NCBI RefSeq assembly: GCF_031127835.1
Contig: NZ_JARXHX010000015.1
Coordinates: 46,780 to 110,779, forward strand
Source of the DNA: Pelagicoccus sp. SDUM812002
Lineage (GTDB): Bacteria > Verrucomicrobiota > Verrucomicrobiia > Opitutales > Opitutaceae
Length of the DNA: 64,000 nucleotides
Direction of reading: 5' to 3'
The position numbers and the translations under genes were made by a program. Under the pieces are notes generated by a model. It ran no database searches, was not told the DNA's origin, and saw only the letters and a program-made list of their open reading frames with translations. Positions 18,065 through 27,797 of the stretch are shown here, piece by piece; position 1 is the first letter of the stretch, and each line of letters starts with the position of its first letter.

Positions 18065-20647
18065 ATGCGTTTCCCTCTAATAAAACGAATCACACTCCTG
18101 CTCGTAGCCACAAGCTGCGTATCCATTGCTTGGGCGCAATCCGTCTACTGGTCTCCCAGCAGTGGCACCCTACAGCAAGGCAAGTCCAACGCGATCGACC
18201 TGTTTTTCGATTCCTGCCAACCAGAGGGCGAGCCGGAGCTTTCGAAGATCGACGGGCTGGAGCTTCGGTTTCGAGGACAGTCGAGTTCCACTAACATCAT
18301 TAACGGACGACGCAGCTCGAAGGTAATTCTCAATTATCAAGCGATTCCTCTACGCCTCGGCACCGTCACCCTACCCAGCATCCGCGTGCAAACCTCGGAT
18401 GGAGAAATGCAAGTGCCCGCGGCGCGTTTCGAAGTGGTGGAAGCTACAGTGGGAAACAGTGGAGTCAGCCCTGAAGATGTCTTTGTATCCATTTTTCAAA
18501 ACAGAGACGACAAGATCTATAGTGGCGAAGTCTTCGAGCTTGAGTACATTGGTGGAGCAAAAGAGGAGTATCAGTTAGCAGACCTATCCGTTCCCGAATG
18601 GAATCCGACTGAAATCGTCAGCGGCGGTCTAGTGGACAGCCAAGCAAGCCGCGTCACCTACAAAGGTGCTCCGTACATTATCAAACTCTACACGGCCAAG
18701 GCCATCGCAACCTCCCCGGGCATCAAGCAACTTCCGCCCGCTACTCAGGAGGCGACGGTCGTCATTGGCCGGCGTCGGAACATTTTCCAGGAGGCTGTCT
18801 ATGATTCATTTACCATTCAGTCCGAACCCTTCGCCTTGGAGATTCTTCCCCTGCCAGAAGGCGCACCAGCAACCTTCAAGGGTGCTGTGGGAAATTTCGA
18901 ACTGGAATCACGAGTAGTGCCAGAAGAAGTACAAGTCGGCGAACCCGTAACCTGGACGCTCGAGCTCAAAGGCACTGGCAACTGGCCTGCTGGCATCGGG
19001 GTACCCGCGCGGTCCGTCTCCAGCCGCTTCAAAGCGATTCAACCAGAGACCAACAAGGAATTCGGGGAAGATGACCTTTTCACTGGAAGCCAAAGCGAGG
19101 ACATCGTCCTCATTCCAACCGAGGCGGGTTCATTCGAATTCGGACCACTTGAATACACCTACTTCGATCCTAAGGACGAGAGCTACAAAACGATAAGCAT
19201 ACCCTCGAAGACAGTCACCGTTACTCCCGCCACTCCTCAAAATCCGGTTCTGACCTCCAATCCGAACGAATCCGATCCGGGATCCGTCGAAAACTACAGC
19301 GCAGGAGGCGAAACCTACGACTTGGATCCGAGTGGTCAAAATACCTTCCAAAAACCGCCTCAATTGTTGAAGGATCCAAAAGGCACAGCTACGGCTGCAG
19401 CCGCTCCCCAAAAGTCAAAGTCGCTGCTAGTACCAACTACTGTCGCCCTTGCGTCACCTTTGGCTGCTTGGTTTGCCCTCGCCCTAATTCGCAGCTTGGT
19501 CATCGATCCGCGGAAGGCCGAACGCAAAGCGCTTAGCGACCTTCGAAAGACTAGCCGAGCTTCGCCGCCAGCGGATCTACAACTGCTCAAGCAGCATCAC
19601 TTAAAGTGGAGAAACGCTGCTAGTCGCTATTTCGCACTCGATACTCTCGAGCCCACTCCGCTCGAAATTTTCAATCGAGCAAAACATTTACGTAACGAGG
19701 AATTCGCCAAAAAATGGAAAGAGTCTTGGGAGCTTTCGGACCAATTGCTCTTTGGAAAAAACGCCGTGGACAGCTCTCAATGGCAGGAATTGCAGATGCA
19801 GGCTGTCGGGATGTGCCCAGGAAAGAACTACAGCCCAGCGTCCGTCTTTCGTAAGGCGGCTTGGCTCCCTGTCATTGCTCTCGCAGCGATCGCTACTTCC
19901 TTCTCTCCAGATTGCGCAGCGCAAGACGACACGGACGCTTCCGCTGCTGAACTCTACCAGCAGGGCAACTTTGCCGCGGCAGCTGAGAAATGGTCTGCAG
20001 CGGTAGCGAGTCATCCAGAGATTTACGAACACCGCTACAATGCGGGCTTGGCCTACGCCCAGACCGGCGATTGGTCTCGGGCTTGGGGATTTTGGACAAG
20101 CGCCTTTTGCCTCGATCCAAGCCGGGACGAAGTCGCTTGGAATCTCCGCATCGCCCATCAGAACACGAGTGCCTACGATCCTATTCTCCAATCCCTGATC
20201 GCCGGCGAGGGGCTTTATGGGATCGTCCGCCTGCGCTCTCCCGCGGGCTGGCAAACACTCTCGGTGCAAGCGTTATGGGTACTCGGGATACTCCTCTTCC
20301 TCGCAATCCTTTCCCTGTATGTGAAACCTTTACGTTGCTTTCCGCCGTACTTCCTAGTGCTATCCCTACTGTCTGGTCTATTCGCGTATTTCGCGCAGTG
20401 GTCTCATCTCAAGTACGAAAGTCTCGGAGAACCCGACTCAATTTTGGTCATAGCCGAATCTCCATTACTCTCCATTCCCACCGATCTGCAATCCGAGCAG
20501 GTGAGCACAACGGTTGGAGAAGGAACCATCGTCAAGGAAGAGCGGACCTTTCTTGGTTGGGTAAAAATCCAACTGCCGAACGGCGAATCGGGATGGTTGC
20601 GGAACGAAAATCTCATGCCGCTCTACGGCAGACCTTCGCAAGGTTAA
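18065..20647 (+). CDS. batD: BatD-like protein with C-terminal TPR and SH3-like (BatE) region
   Basis: An 860-residue membrane protein. After a signal peptide (LLLVATSCVSIAWA) come BatD-type beta-sandwich domains (about 25-400, for example GEPVTWTLELKGTGNWPAGI), a helix at about 455-475 and a cytoplasmic-type segment. Then a second hydrophobic stretch precedes a TPR-like region (AAELYQQGNFAAAAEKWSAA), two more helices, and a terminal SH3-like domain (VGEGTIVKEERTFLGWVKI and GESGWLRNENL). The TPR-SH3 part corresponds to BatE, which is a separate gene in Bacteroides, so this looks like a BatD-BatE fusion. ATG 18065 follows the upstream stop by 2 nt; an upstream TTG would overlap. Confidence 0.85.
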   Translation: MRFPLIKRITLLLVATSCVSIAWAQSVYWSPSSGTLQQGKSNAIDLFFDSCQPEGEPELSKIDGLELRFRGQSSSTNIINGRRSSKVILNYQAIPLRLGTVTLPSIRVQTSDGEMQVPAARFEVVEATVGNSGVSPEDVFVSIFQNRDDKIYSGEVFELEYIGGAKEEYQLADLSVPEWNPTEIVSGGLVDSQASRVTYKGAPYIIKLYTAKAIATSPGIKQLPPATQEATVVIGRRRNIFQEAVYDSFTIQSEPFALEILPLPEGAPATFKGAVGNFELESRVVPEEVQVGEPVTWTLELKGTGNWPAGIGVPARSVSSRFKAIQPETNKEFGEDDLFTGSQSEDIVLIPTEAGSFEFGPLEYTYFDPKDESYKTISIPSKTVTVTPATPQNPVLTSNPNESDPGSVENYSAGGETYDLDPSGQNTFQKPPQLLKDPKGTATAAAAPQKSKSLLVPTTVALASPLAAWFALALIRSLVIDPRKAERKALSDLRKTSRASPPADLQLLKQHHLKWRNAASRYFALDTLEPTPLEIFNRAKHLRNEEFAKKWKESWELSDQLLFGKNAVDSSQWQELQMQAVGMCPGKNYSPASVFRKAAWLPVIALAAIATSFSPDCAAQDDTDASAAELYQQGNFAAAAEKWSAAVASHPEIYEHRYNAGLAYAQTGDWSRAWGFWTSAFCLDPSRDEVAWNLRIAHQNTSAYDPILQSLIAGEGLYGIVRLRSPAGWQTLSVQALWVLGILLFLAILSLYVKPLRCFPPYFLVLSLLSGLFAYFAQWSHLKYESLGEPDSILVIAESPLLSIPTDLQSEQVSTTVGEGTIVKEERTFLGWVKIQLPNGESGWLRNENLMPLYGRPSQG

Positions 20648-20766
20648 GTGGGTCAAGACCTTATCTTCTGACATTAAGCTGGGCAAAGTTCGGTCGATGC
20701 TAAGAAAATAGCCGAAATCACTCCCGTAACAGAGTCGTTTCCTTGGCATAGTTCACTTATCTCCGC

Positions 20767-21375
20767 ATGGATTTCCTTAAACGTCATTGTTCAACCATCG
20801 TTTTGATAACGATAGCAGCATTCTGGATCGGCATTCAGCTCGGTACCGATGACTGTCCGAGCTGCGTTGTGTCAAATCTTGCCGGGAAGGCGTTCCCTGC
20901 TGAAAAAGCAGTTGCTTCGAGCCAAGTGCCCGCACCGGCAAAGAAGGCAAATTGGTCAACGGTAGACACAAACGGCAAGTTATTCACGAGTAACGATCTC
21001 GAAGGGAAAGTAGGTGTGTTAGTTTATTGGGCGACTTGGTGCGGCGGCTGCAAATCGGAAATTCCGGACTTGATCGCCTTGCGAAAAGAGTTCGCCACAA
21101 GCGACGTCGAAATTGTAGGCCTCTCCGTAGACGAGGCCCACAAGGATCTCTCAGCCTATGCCGAAGCTGTTGGCATCAATTACCGCGTCGCTCGCGTGAC
21201 TCCATCGATAGTCGAAGCGTTCGGCGAGGCAGAAGCCATTCCCACCCTGCTGATCGTAGACCAGGAGGGTCGTATCCATTTCCGCCACACCGGCGTGGTA
21301 TCCAAGGATGCTCTATCCGAGAGGGTAAGAAGCTTGCTCGCTACCCATACGATAAATCGGGCATACGGAATCTAA
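20767..21375 (+). CDS. TlpA/ResA-like membrane-anchored thioredoxin
   Basis: A 202-residue periplasmic redoxin with an N-terminal anchor (STIVLITIAAFWIGIQL) and a thioredoxin fold. The active site is WCGGC (in YWATWCGGCKSEIP), with the cis-Pro in AIPTLLIVDQEG. Family members more often have WCPPC, WCEPC or WCGPC, so the Gly-Gly pair is unusual and may shift its redox potential. An extra Cys pair (DDCPSC) follows the anchor. It lies alone downstream of the Bat operon. Its stop directly abuts the stop of the convergent AsmA-like gene, with no intervening bases. Confidence 0.83.
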   Translation: MDFLKRHCSTIVLITIAAFWIGIQLGTDDCPSCVVSNLAGKAFPAEKAVASSQVPAPAKKANWSTVDTNGKLFTSNDLEGKVGVLVYWATWCGGCKSEIPDLIALRKEFATSDVEIVGLSVDEAHKDLSAYAEAVGINYRVARVTPSIVEAFGEAEAIPTLLIVDQEGRIHFRHTGVVSKDALSERVRSLLATHTINRAYGI

Positions 21376-24300
21376 TCACTCGGCGAGACTCACTTGAATC
21401 GACCCCAGCGATCCCTTCGCTTCAGCTTCGTTGATTTCGGCCGAGAAAACGCGGTTTCCCTCGATTTCTCCGCTGTCCAACAGCGCTGACTTGAAATTCC
21501 GGATGCGCTCGCCTTCTAGATCCTCTACCCAATTGTTGTCGAAAGAGGTTTTTGGCGTGGATTCGAGCACGGCCGACAACATCGTTTCGTAACTCGGTAG
21601 ATCGGAATCGGGCAAGGAGGGATCTCCAGACGACTCTTCTCCTTCTTCTGATGATGGCGCTTTAGTGGCTTTTCCATCCTCCGAGGTGGTACTTTCATCC
21701 TTAGAACCGAGCCCTACTAAACTAGCCAACCGCTTTACCAAGCCCACACGCTCCTCGCGGTCATCGGTTCTCTTCTCCACTGTGACGGCGGTACCTGCAA
21801 CCTCATCCGTTACTTCTGTGGTGCTACCCTCTGCATCAGTTGCAACAGATGCTGCCATCAGTTCGGCGTAGCGGCTGCGGACGACAGTTTTGAGCGCTTC
21901 CTCATCTACAGGCTTCAACAAGTCGAGACCGCTGATGATTTGCAGGTCAGGATTCGCGAGGCGATGTTTAGTGTATTGTTCAACCAAATACGTCTCTTCA
22001 GCCGGGTTCGGCAAGAAACCCACTTCCATCCTCAAACCGGGGCGCTCGATCATGAATTTGCGTAGAGCATCTACTTTCTCCAAACTTTCCGAACTTAGTT
22101 CGACCTCCGCTACGGCAAAGGATATCGTATCTAGATCTTCTCTACCACCCGCGAGACCAGCCAAGAATTTCAACGGTGAGGCAACCGCCTTGAGAATTAG
22201 GTTACGGAAAGCTTTGCCGATTAAGCCCCAAGGCTTGACCTGCGGATCCGACAAATCGCCTTCGACCGGCAGTCCGTTGTAGGAAATCAACCCGCTTGGA
22301 TCCTGCATGAGCTTGATCGCGAAGCCTAGGGGCAGATTGATCGCCCGTTCGCTTTCCACCTTTTCCCCCAGAGTAAGCTGATCTATTTTAAAATCGTTCG
22401 TCCCCTTCAGCTGATTGTCCCGCACCTCGTACTTCGAAATGATTTCGAACTGCCCCTTAGAAAGCTTACGTCCAAGGTAGGTTGCCCAATAGGGACTTGT
22501 AGCCGTTAAGTCATACCCGCGGAAACTCATGTCCAAGTCTAGGTGCTTCGATGGATCCGCCACGCTGAAAGCTCCGTTACCCGCAATGCGAGCGCTTCCA
22601 TCGATCACTCCCGAAAATTCAAAATTGGATAAACCCTCGGAATCAGTTGATATGTCCTCAACCACGAGATCAAAGTCGCTAACTTTACTATTATGAGTGG
22701 AAACCAATGTCGTATCCACGAAACCAACACCTGCAGATTTGAGCTCCAGACGTCCCAAATTAAATAGCATCCCCGTTTCTTTCTCTATATTCTCGGTCTG
22801 TTGCTCGATCTCTGCCTCAAATTTTGCAATACGGGCCAGATTAATGCCGTAGTCGTCCTGCCAAGCAGCAACGGTAGGCTCGTCGAGGCTAACCAAATCG
22901 ATGCGCACGCTTCCCTCGGAGAATTGGATGCCTTCAACGTCGAGACTCGTGATAGCCGCGAGTTGTTTTTCCGTTCCAATCTCCCTAACTTTCAGCCCTT
23001 TCAACCCGAATGAGCCATTCAACTTCGGATCGCTTAAAGCTTGTGCGCTTGCCTGAAATTCTAAGCTGAACTCACCCTCCTCGAGCTCGGCGTTCGCATA
23101 CTGCGCCACATAGGGCTGAAGGTTGTTTATCTGCACTCCAACGAGTTTGAGCGATGCATCGGCTAATCCTTCCAGAGATTCAAGGGACGCGTCTAGATTG
23201 AGCATGCCTCCGAGCACATTGAGGGTGAGAGACAGGGTGCCTGATGCGTCGTAGCCGTCGCCAACTTGTTTCGCCTTGAGCTCCATCAAACTCATTTCAA
23301 TCGCATCGAGCTCTGTTTTGAACGGGGTACTGACACTGCGGTCTTCGATAGCCACTCGTCCTTGAGAGATCACTACGGAGTTCAGGCTCGCCTCGAAATT
23401 CATCGGTTCGCTCTCGGCGGCTGGTTCGCTCTCGGTACTCGCTACCTTCATCTCGGGAAGCCGTGGGCTCTTGTCCTCTAGTAAGATGGCTTCGAACGCG
23501 GGTGATTCGTATGCAATTTCAGCCACCGATAGCTTCATCGTTTCGGTGTCGATTTCAACGCCTGACACCGTCAAGGCGTCCCAACGAGCAAAGCTCTGCT
23601 CTGAATCCGAAAACGAGAATTCATCGATCCCTAGACTACCGGAAACCGTAACCGACGGGCCCGAATCAGTCAGGGCGATGGTCTCCCGAAGTTTGAAGCT
23701 AAGCACACCCGCGAGCTGAGCGACTACCGACTCGTCCACATACGGCTGGACGCTCTGCAGCGGAAAACCTGACATTTCAGTATCAACGCGAAAGCGCCAA
23801 GGGCTCAGACTTTCTGCACCACCGTTTAAACCGATTCTGGCCCCACTAGCGGTAGCTATCAATCCATCGAAATCCCAGTGAAGCGGTCGGTCGCCTGTAT
23901 CCGTCGAGGCGGTACTATTTTTCTCAACCGTGCCTATATCCCGACCCGCGAAACTCTCGATCGTAACCGTCTCTTCGTAGGGCGTGCTTAAACTATCGTC
24001 ACGGTAGTGGAGCTGCAAATTCGAGAGCAAGAGATCTTTAACGATAACCGCTGGAATTTCCCCGGGTTCTTCCGAATCATCGGCGGGAGCGGAAGCTTGG
24101 GCGTCGAGAATATCTTGAAAGCTAAAAACTCCGGAATTGTCCACCGCCACCCACACCGAGCCATCACTAACCTCGATTGACTTAATCGCTATGGTGCCGA
24201 AAACGCTAGAGAGTTGAGGGTTAGCCGAAATCTTCCCTATTTCCAAAAGCTTGCCCGGCTCACCATCCTTCGCTCCGACCGCGACGTCGTATAGCTTTGC

Positions 24301-24501
24301 CTCCAGGGAAAAAGGGTTGAATGTCGCACGCTCTACTGTGACTTCCCGACCGAGCGCCTCGCTCCCCATGCTTTCTATTTGGGAGATCATTATCGCCGGT
24401 ATCGCCCATATCCCGAAACAGAGGTAAAGAGTGAAAAGGACGAGTGCCGTGATTGAGAGACGTTTGCGCCAAGAGAGTTTCGATGAAGCTTTGGATGTCA
24501 T
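21376..24501 (-). CDS. AsmA/DUF748-family large envelope protein
   Basis: A 1041-residue protein: one N-terminal membrane helix (SITALVLFTLYLCFGIWAIP) and then a long, repetitive beta-rich body. The early segment GREVTVERATFNPFSLEAK matches the DUF748/AsmA start, and a second typical block is QPYVAQYANAELEEGEFSLE. Near the C-terminus comes LPVEGDLSDPQVKPWGLIGK followed by LKAVASPLKFLAGLAGG, a motif pair seen in DUF748 proteins. Such proteins bridge the envelope and may carry lipid between membranes. The start at 24501 (MTSKASSK) is chosen since the 32 residues before it overlap the divergent HAD gene. A Ser/Glu-rich linker is at about 935-1000. Confidence 0.82.
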   Translation of the reverse strand: MTSKASSKLSWRKRLSITALVLFTLYLCFGIWAIPAIMISQIESMGSEALGREVTVERATFNPFSLEAKLYDVAVGAKDGEPGKLLEIGKISANPQLSSVFGTIAIKSIEVSDGSVWVAVDNSGVFSFQDILDAQASAPADDSEEPGEIPAVIVKDLLLSNLQLHYRDDSLSTPYEETVTIESFAGRDIGTVEKNSTASTDTGDRPLHWDFDGLIATASGARIGLNGGAESLSPWRFRVDTEMSGFPLQSVQPYVDESVVAQLAGVLSFKLRETIALTDSGPSVTVSGSLGIDEFSFSDSEQSFARWDALTVSGVEIDTETMKLSVAEIAYESPAFEAILLEDKSPRLPEMKVASTESEPAAESEPMNFEASLNSVVISQGRVAIEDRSVSTPFKTELDAIEMSLMELKAKQVGDGYDASGTLSLTLNVLGGMLNLDASLESLEGLADASLKLVGVQINNLQPYVAQYANAELEEGEFSLEFQASAQALSDPKLNGSFGLKGLKVREIGTEKQLAAITSLDVEGIQFSEGSVRIDLVSLDEPTVAAWQDDYGINLARIAKFEAEIEQQTENIEKETGMLFNLGRLELKSAGVGFVDTTLVSTHNSKVSDFDLVVEDISTDSEGLSNFEFSGVIDGSARIAGNGAFSVADPSKHLDLDMSFRGYDLTATSPYWATYLGRKLSKGQFEIISKYEVRDNQLKGTNDFKIDQLTLGEKVESERAINLPLGFAIKLMQDPSGLISYNGLPVEGDLSDPQVKPWGLIGKAFRNLILKAVASPLKFLAGLAGGREDLDTISFAVAEVELSSESLEKVDALRKFMIERPGLRMEVGFLPNPAEETYLVEQYTKHRLANPDLQIISGLDLLKPVDEEALKTVVRSRYAELMAASVATDAEGSTTEVTDEVAGTAVTVEKRTDDREERVGLVKRLASLVGLGSKDESTTSEDGKATKAPSSEEGEESSGDPSLPDSDLPSYETMLSAVLESTPKTSFDNNWVEDLEGERIRNFKSALLDSGEIEGNRVFSAEINEAEAKGSLGSIQVSLAE

Positions 24502-24595
24502 ATCAGAGATTGGATTTAGACTTATGTACGCCAGCACAACCGTAGTGGCAAGGTTTGGAGTTGTAGGTCGTCTGAAATGTGGCTTCCTCGGGGCC

Positions 24596-25270
24596 ATGAT
24601 AAGCAGTCACGACTTCGACGCAGTAATTTGGGATATGGACGGTCTCATTTTCGACACCGAGAGGCTATCTTTCTTTGCCTGGCAGGAAGGGGCTAAAGCA
24701 ATCGGACTGGAAATCGACTTGACCCTCTTTCAATCCCTTATCGGCATGAATTCTCAAGCAATCCAAGCAAGACTCCTCGCGGTCCTTGGTGATACCACAG
24801 ATGTAGTTGCGCTCAGCAAAGCCGCTGGTGTCAGTTACGACGGATTGATCGCAGCGGGACCGCCATTGAAACACGGAGCCAAATCTTGCCTCGAAACGAT
24901 TGCAGCGTCGCGGATCCCTCAGGCTTTGGCGACCTCCTCCTCATACCGCTACGCCTCGAAAAAGCTCGAACATCACAATCTGCTTAAGCTCTTCGACGCT
25001 ACCGTGACTGGGGACCAGGTGACTCATGGAAAACCCCACCCCGAGCCTTACCTTCTTGCAGCAGAGAAACTTGGCGTATCGCCAACGCGCTGCGTTGCCT
25101 TGGAGGATTCGGTCAACGGAATCCGTTCCGCAAAATCAGCTGGCATGCAAACCGTGCTTATCCCGGATATGTGCCCGCATGACGACGAATCCTTGTCTCG
25201 AGTCGACCATCAATTCACGTCACTAGAGCACGCTCTTCCCTTTCTTAAGCAGCGATGCGGCATCGCATAG
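24596..25270 (+). CDS. HAD-superfamily phosphatase (beta-phosphoglucomutase-like)
   Basis: A 224-residue cytoplasmic hydrolase. HAD motif I is DMDGLIFDTE, motif II ATSSS, motif III/IV KPHPEPYLLAA and ALEDSVNGIRSAKSAGM, and the cap domain lies between residues about 20 and 85. This combination is typical of subfamily IA phosphatases such as beta-phosphoglucomutase and 2-deoxyglucose-6-phosphatase, which act on sugar phosphates. The substrate is not determined. ATG 24596 is used; the longer in-frame start at 24431 would overlap the divergent AsmA-like gene. The two genes share a 94-bp promoter region. Confidence 0.9.
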   Translation: MISSHDFDAVIWDMDGLIFDTERLSFFAWQEGAKAIGLEIDLTLFQSLIGMNSQAIQARLLAVLGDTTDVVALSKAAGVSYDGLIAAGPPLKHGAKSCLETIAASRIPQALATSSSYRYASKKLEHHNLLKLFDATVTGDQVTHGKPHPEPYLLAAEKLGVSPTRCVALEDSVNGIRSAKSAGMQTVLIPDMCPHDDESLSRVDHQFTSLEHALPFLKQRCGIA

Positions 25271-25347
25271 GTTCTCTCGCTGACTCGGCCAGTCCGCGAG
25301 GGCGCAATCCCCCGTCCACGGAAATCGTTAGCGACTAACAACTGCCT

Positions 25348-26133
25348 ATGAAAAATCTATCGATCCTCACTCTTATTCTAACTCTCACGTCCAGCCTGGT
25401 GGCCAACGATCATATCAGCACCAAAAAAGTCAGCTATGACATCGGCGAAAAGTCCTTCGAAAGCACATTAGTGTATTCAGCAGATGGAGACGCAGATAAA
25501 CCGGGCATACTGATGGTGCCCAACTGGATGGGTCCTACTCAAGGATCTCTCGAAAAGGCAATGAAAGTTGCGGGTGACAAGTATGTCGTCATGATGGTGG
25601 ATATGTACGGCACGGACGTCCGACCTGAGAACGCTCAAGAAGCGGGCGCAGCAGCAGGCTCACTTCGTGGCAATCGAACGCTGATGCGGGAACGAGCCGC
25701 CAAAGCGCTAGAAGTGTTCAAAGCGGAAGCGGCTGATCTCGGGCTCGACACGTCAAAGATTGCGGCCATCGGTTTTTGCTTTGGCGGCGGTACGGTCCTT
25801 GAACTTGGCCGTTCGGGCGCAGATGTAGATGCAGTTGTAAGTTTCCATGGAGATCTACTGTCTCCGACGCTAGAGGCGGACGCCTCGGCTACCCAAGCAA
25901 AGGTTCTTGTCCTGCACGGTGCAGATGACCCGTACGTACCACAATCAGATGTCTCCGAGTTCGTGCAAGTGATGAGCTCTACCGACGTCGACTGGCAACT
26001 GGTGCAGTACAGCGACACTGTGCACAGCTTCACCAATCCCGAAGCTGACTCCGACGGCTCTCGATACAACGAAACAAGCGCACGCAGATCATTTGCTGCC
26101 ATGGAAACTCTGCTTTCCGAAATCTGGCGATAG
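25348..26133 (+). CDS. Exported dienelactone hydrolase family protein
   Basis: A 261-residue alpha/beta hydrolase with a signal peptide (LTLILTLTSSLVA). The nucleophile motif is GFCFGGGTVLELG with Cys in the nucleophile position, which marks the dienelactone hydrolase family; the Asp (HGADDPYVP) and His (DTVHSFTNPEA) of the triad are present. The natural substrate is unknown: classical members open dienelactones in aromatic degradation, but no such pathway is nearby and the protein is predicted to be exported. The 77-bp gap before it holds no clear terminator. Confidence 0.86.
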   Translation: MKNLSILTLILTLTSSLVANDHISTKKVSYDIGEKSFESTLVYSADGDADKPGILMVPNWMGPTQGSLEKAMKVAGDKYVVMMVDMYGTDVRPENAQEAGAAAGSLRGNRTLMRERAAKALEVFKAEAADLGLDTSKIAAIGFCFGGGTVLELGRSGADVDAVVSFHGDLLSPTLEADASATQAKVLVLHGADDPYVPQSDVSEFVQVMSSTDVDWQLVQYSDTVHSFTNPEADSDGSRYNETSARRSFAAMETLLSEIWR

Positions 26134-26151
26134 TCGCCACTCCATTCTTGT

Positions 26152-27219
26152 ATGTTTTTCGTATTGGTCCCGTTGATACTCGGGCTCCTTCAATACTATC
26201 TTTTCAGGACAGCGGCGACCGCATACCCAAACCTCTCCGTATTCTTCCTAACTACCATCTCCCTGCTTTTCCTTTCGCTTTTCGCGGCAATATTTCTGGA
26301 AAAGCGAGGGAAGCTTGCCCTGTCACTTCCCTTTTCTTGGCTGGGATACACGTGGCTGGGCGTGGCTGGTATCTCCGTCACCCTGGTCGCAGTGACAGAT
26401 CTGCTCCAGCTCCTGGGTCTTGGCTTCACGGACCGGTCTCAATTTCTGGGTGTTAGCCTGCTCAGCATATTGCTCAGCGGCTGGGCCGCATTTGAAGCGC
26501 GACGCGTAAGAGTGAAGCAAGTTACGATCCGGAGCCATAAAATGGGGGGGCGGAGGAAGCCGATCAGGATCGCCCAAATCTCAGACATGCACCTGGGCGA
26601 CAGCAGCACCGTTGGTCACACTCAAAAAATAGTTCACACAGTCAACCTCCACGAGCCGGACGTAATCGTCTCAACTGGAGATCTCTTCGACGGCTACCTC
26701 GAACTCATGGCACCCTTCGTGGATAGTCTCCGAGAGTTGAAAGCTCCACTTGGCAAATTCGCAATTTCCGGAAACCACGAAGTCTATGCAGGGCTGGAGA
26801 AAGCGATGTCATTGACCGAGCTCGCTGGATTCACAGTTTTGAGCAATAGGTCCCATCCGGTGAATGAACTCCTCACGGTTGTCGGCGTCGAGGATCCAGC
26901 TTCGCCGATCGCTCCGGACGAGGCGGCCGCGCTAGACACGATTTCCCAAGTTCCTTTCCACCTTCTTCTTAAACACCGACCCGCCTTCGATCCGAATTCT
27001 GAAGGCAAATTTGACCTGCAACTCTCGGGGCACACCCATGGAGGGCAAGTTGCGCCGTTCCACCTGCTGACGAAGCTCGTTTACAGGGCGAAGCCCGGTC
27101 TCAGCGAACTCGCTCCCAAACAATTTCTCTACCTTAGCCGCGGCACAGGGTCTTGGGGCCCGCAGCTGCGACTTCTCGCTCCACCGGAAATCACCATTAT
27201 CGAACTACGGCCGGAATAA
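26152..27219 (+). CDS. Membrane-anchored metallophosphoesterase (YkuE/YaeI-like)
   Basis: A 355-residue protein with about four N-terminal helices (residues 1-20, 25-50, 60-85, 95-115) and a C-terminal calcineurin-like domain. The metal-binding motifs are all present: DMHLGD, GDLFDG, GNHEVY and GHTHGGQ. Such proteins are two-metal phosphoesterases; YaeI- and YkuE-type members act at or near the membrane. It follows the dienelactone hydrolase by 18 nt, so the two may be co-transcribed. The substrate is unknown. Confidence 0.9.
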   Translation: MFFVLVPLILGLLQYYLFRTAATAYPNLSVFFLTTISLLFLSLFAAIFLEKRGKLALSLPFSWLGYTWLGVAGISVTLVAVTDLLQLLGLGFTDRSQFLGVSLLSILLSGWAAFEARRVRVKQVTIRSHKMGGRRKPIRIAQISDMHLGDSSTVGHTQKIVHTVNLHEPDVIVSTGDLFDGYLELMAPFVDSLRELKAPLGKFAISGNHEVYAGLEKAMSLTELAGFTVLSNRSHPVNELLTVVGVEDPASPIAPDEAAALDTISQVPFHLLLKHRPAFDPNSEGKFDLQLSGHTHGGQVAPFHLLTKLVYRAKPGLSELAPKQFLYLSRGTGSWGPQLRLLAPPEITIIELRPE

Positions 27220-27234
27220 AGCTCCCTACGAACG

Positions 27235-27762
27235 CTAAAAGGTCAGGCCACTCTCAAACGGAACCACATCGTAGTTCACCGTCCGATACACTTCTCCGTC
27301 GATATAGATCGTCAGTTCGTATTGTCCCAGTGGATCGTCCGGCGAGAACCAAAAAGGGCTAGAATAGACTTCCCAATGGATTTCCGAATTCGACCGGATA
27401 AAACGTCCACCTTCCATTACAGTGTAAGCTTTTTCTAGGTCTGGAGTAATTTTGATGGGTTCGGGGAATCGGATCTCGAAATAGCCCATGAAGCGCTGCT
27501 GATCTTTTCGCGAGACCTCGAATCCATGTACGTATTCTTGGTCTGTATTTCGGTAGATGTAAGTCGTTTCCGCATAAACACGGTACTTTCCGCCCGGACC
27601 AGGAGCCATCACTCCAAATTTCGAAGCGTATTCGGATTTCCACTTCTTCTTCGGCTTCGCATCGAGGGAATCAACTCCAGCAAAGGTCGCAATTGCAAAC
27701 AATGCAGCGGTTAAAAGTCGGGCAATAAACGTAGTGCGAGACATTGAGAGCTTGGATTTCAT
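27235..27762 (-). CDS. Secreted protein of unknown function
   Basis: A 175-residue protein with a signal peptide (LLTAALFAIATFAGVDSLDA) followed by a basic KPKKKWKSEY segment. The body is beta-rich with many aromatics: YRVYAETTYIYRNTDQEYVH, FEIRFPEPIKITPDLE and LTIYIDGEVYRTVNY. I see no known family or catalytic motif; a small beta-sandwich is likely. ATG 27762 is preferred over an in-frame TTG at 27768. It precedes the two-component system on the same strand with a 35-nt gap to the kinase stop. Confidence 0.7.
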   Translation of the reverse strand: MKSKLSMSRTTFIARLLTAALFAIATFAGVDSLDAKPKKKWKSEYASKFGVMAPGPGGKYRVYAETTYIYRNTDQEYVHGFEVSRKDQQRFMGYFEIRFPEPIKITPDLEKAYTVMEGGRFIRSNSEIHWEVYSSPFWFSPDDPLGQYELTIYIDGEVYRTVNYDVVPFESGLTF

Positions 27763-27797
27763 AAACAAACAAGGCTTACGAAATTATGACTCGCAGG

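Noticed and set aside
17460..18126. Long minus-strand frame opposite the batC-like tract
   Set aside because: It arises from the Gln/Glu-rich repeat of the real gene, has no plausible start context and is antisense to a coupled operon.
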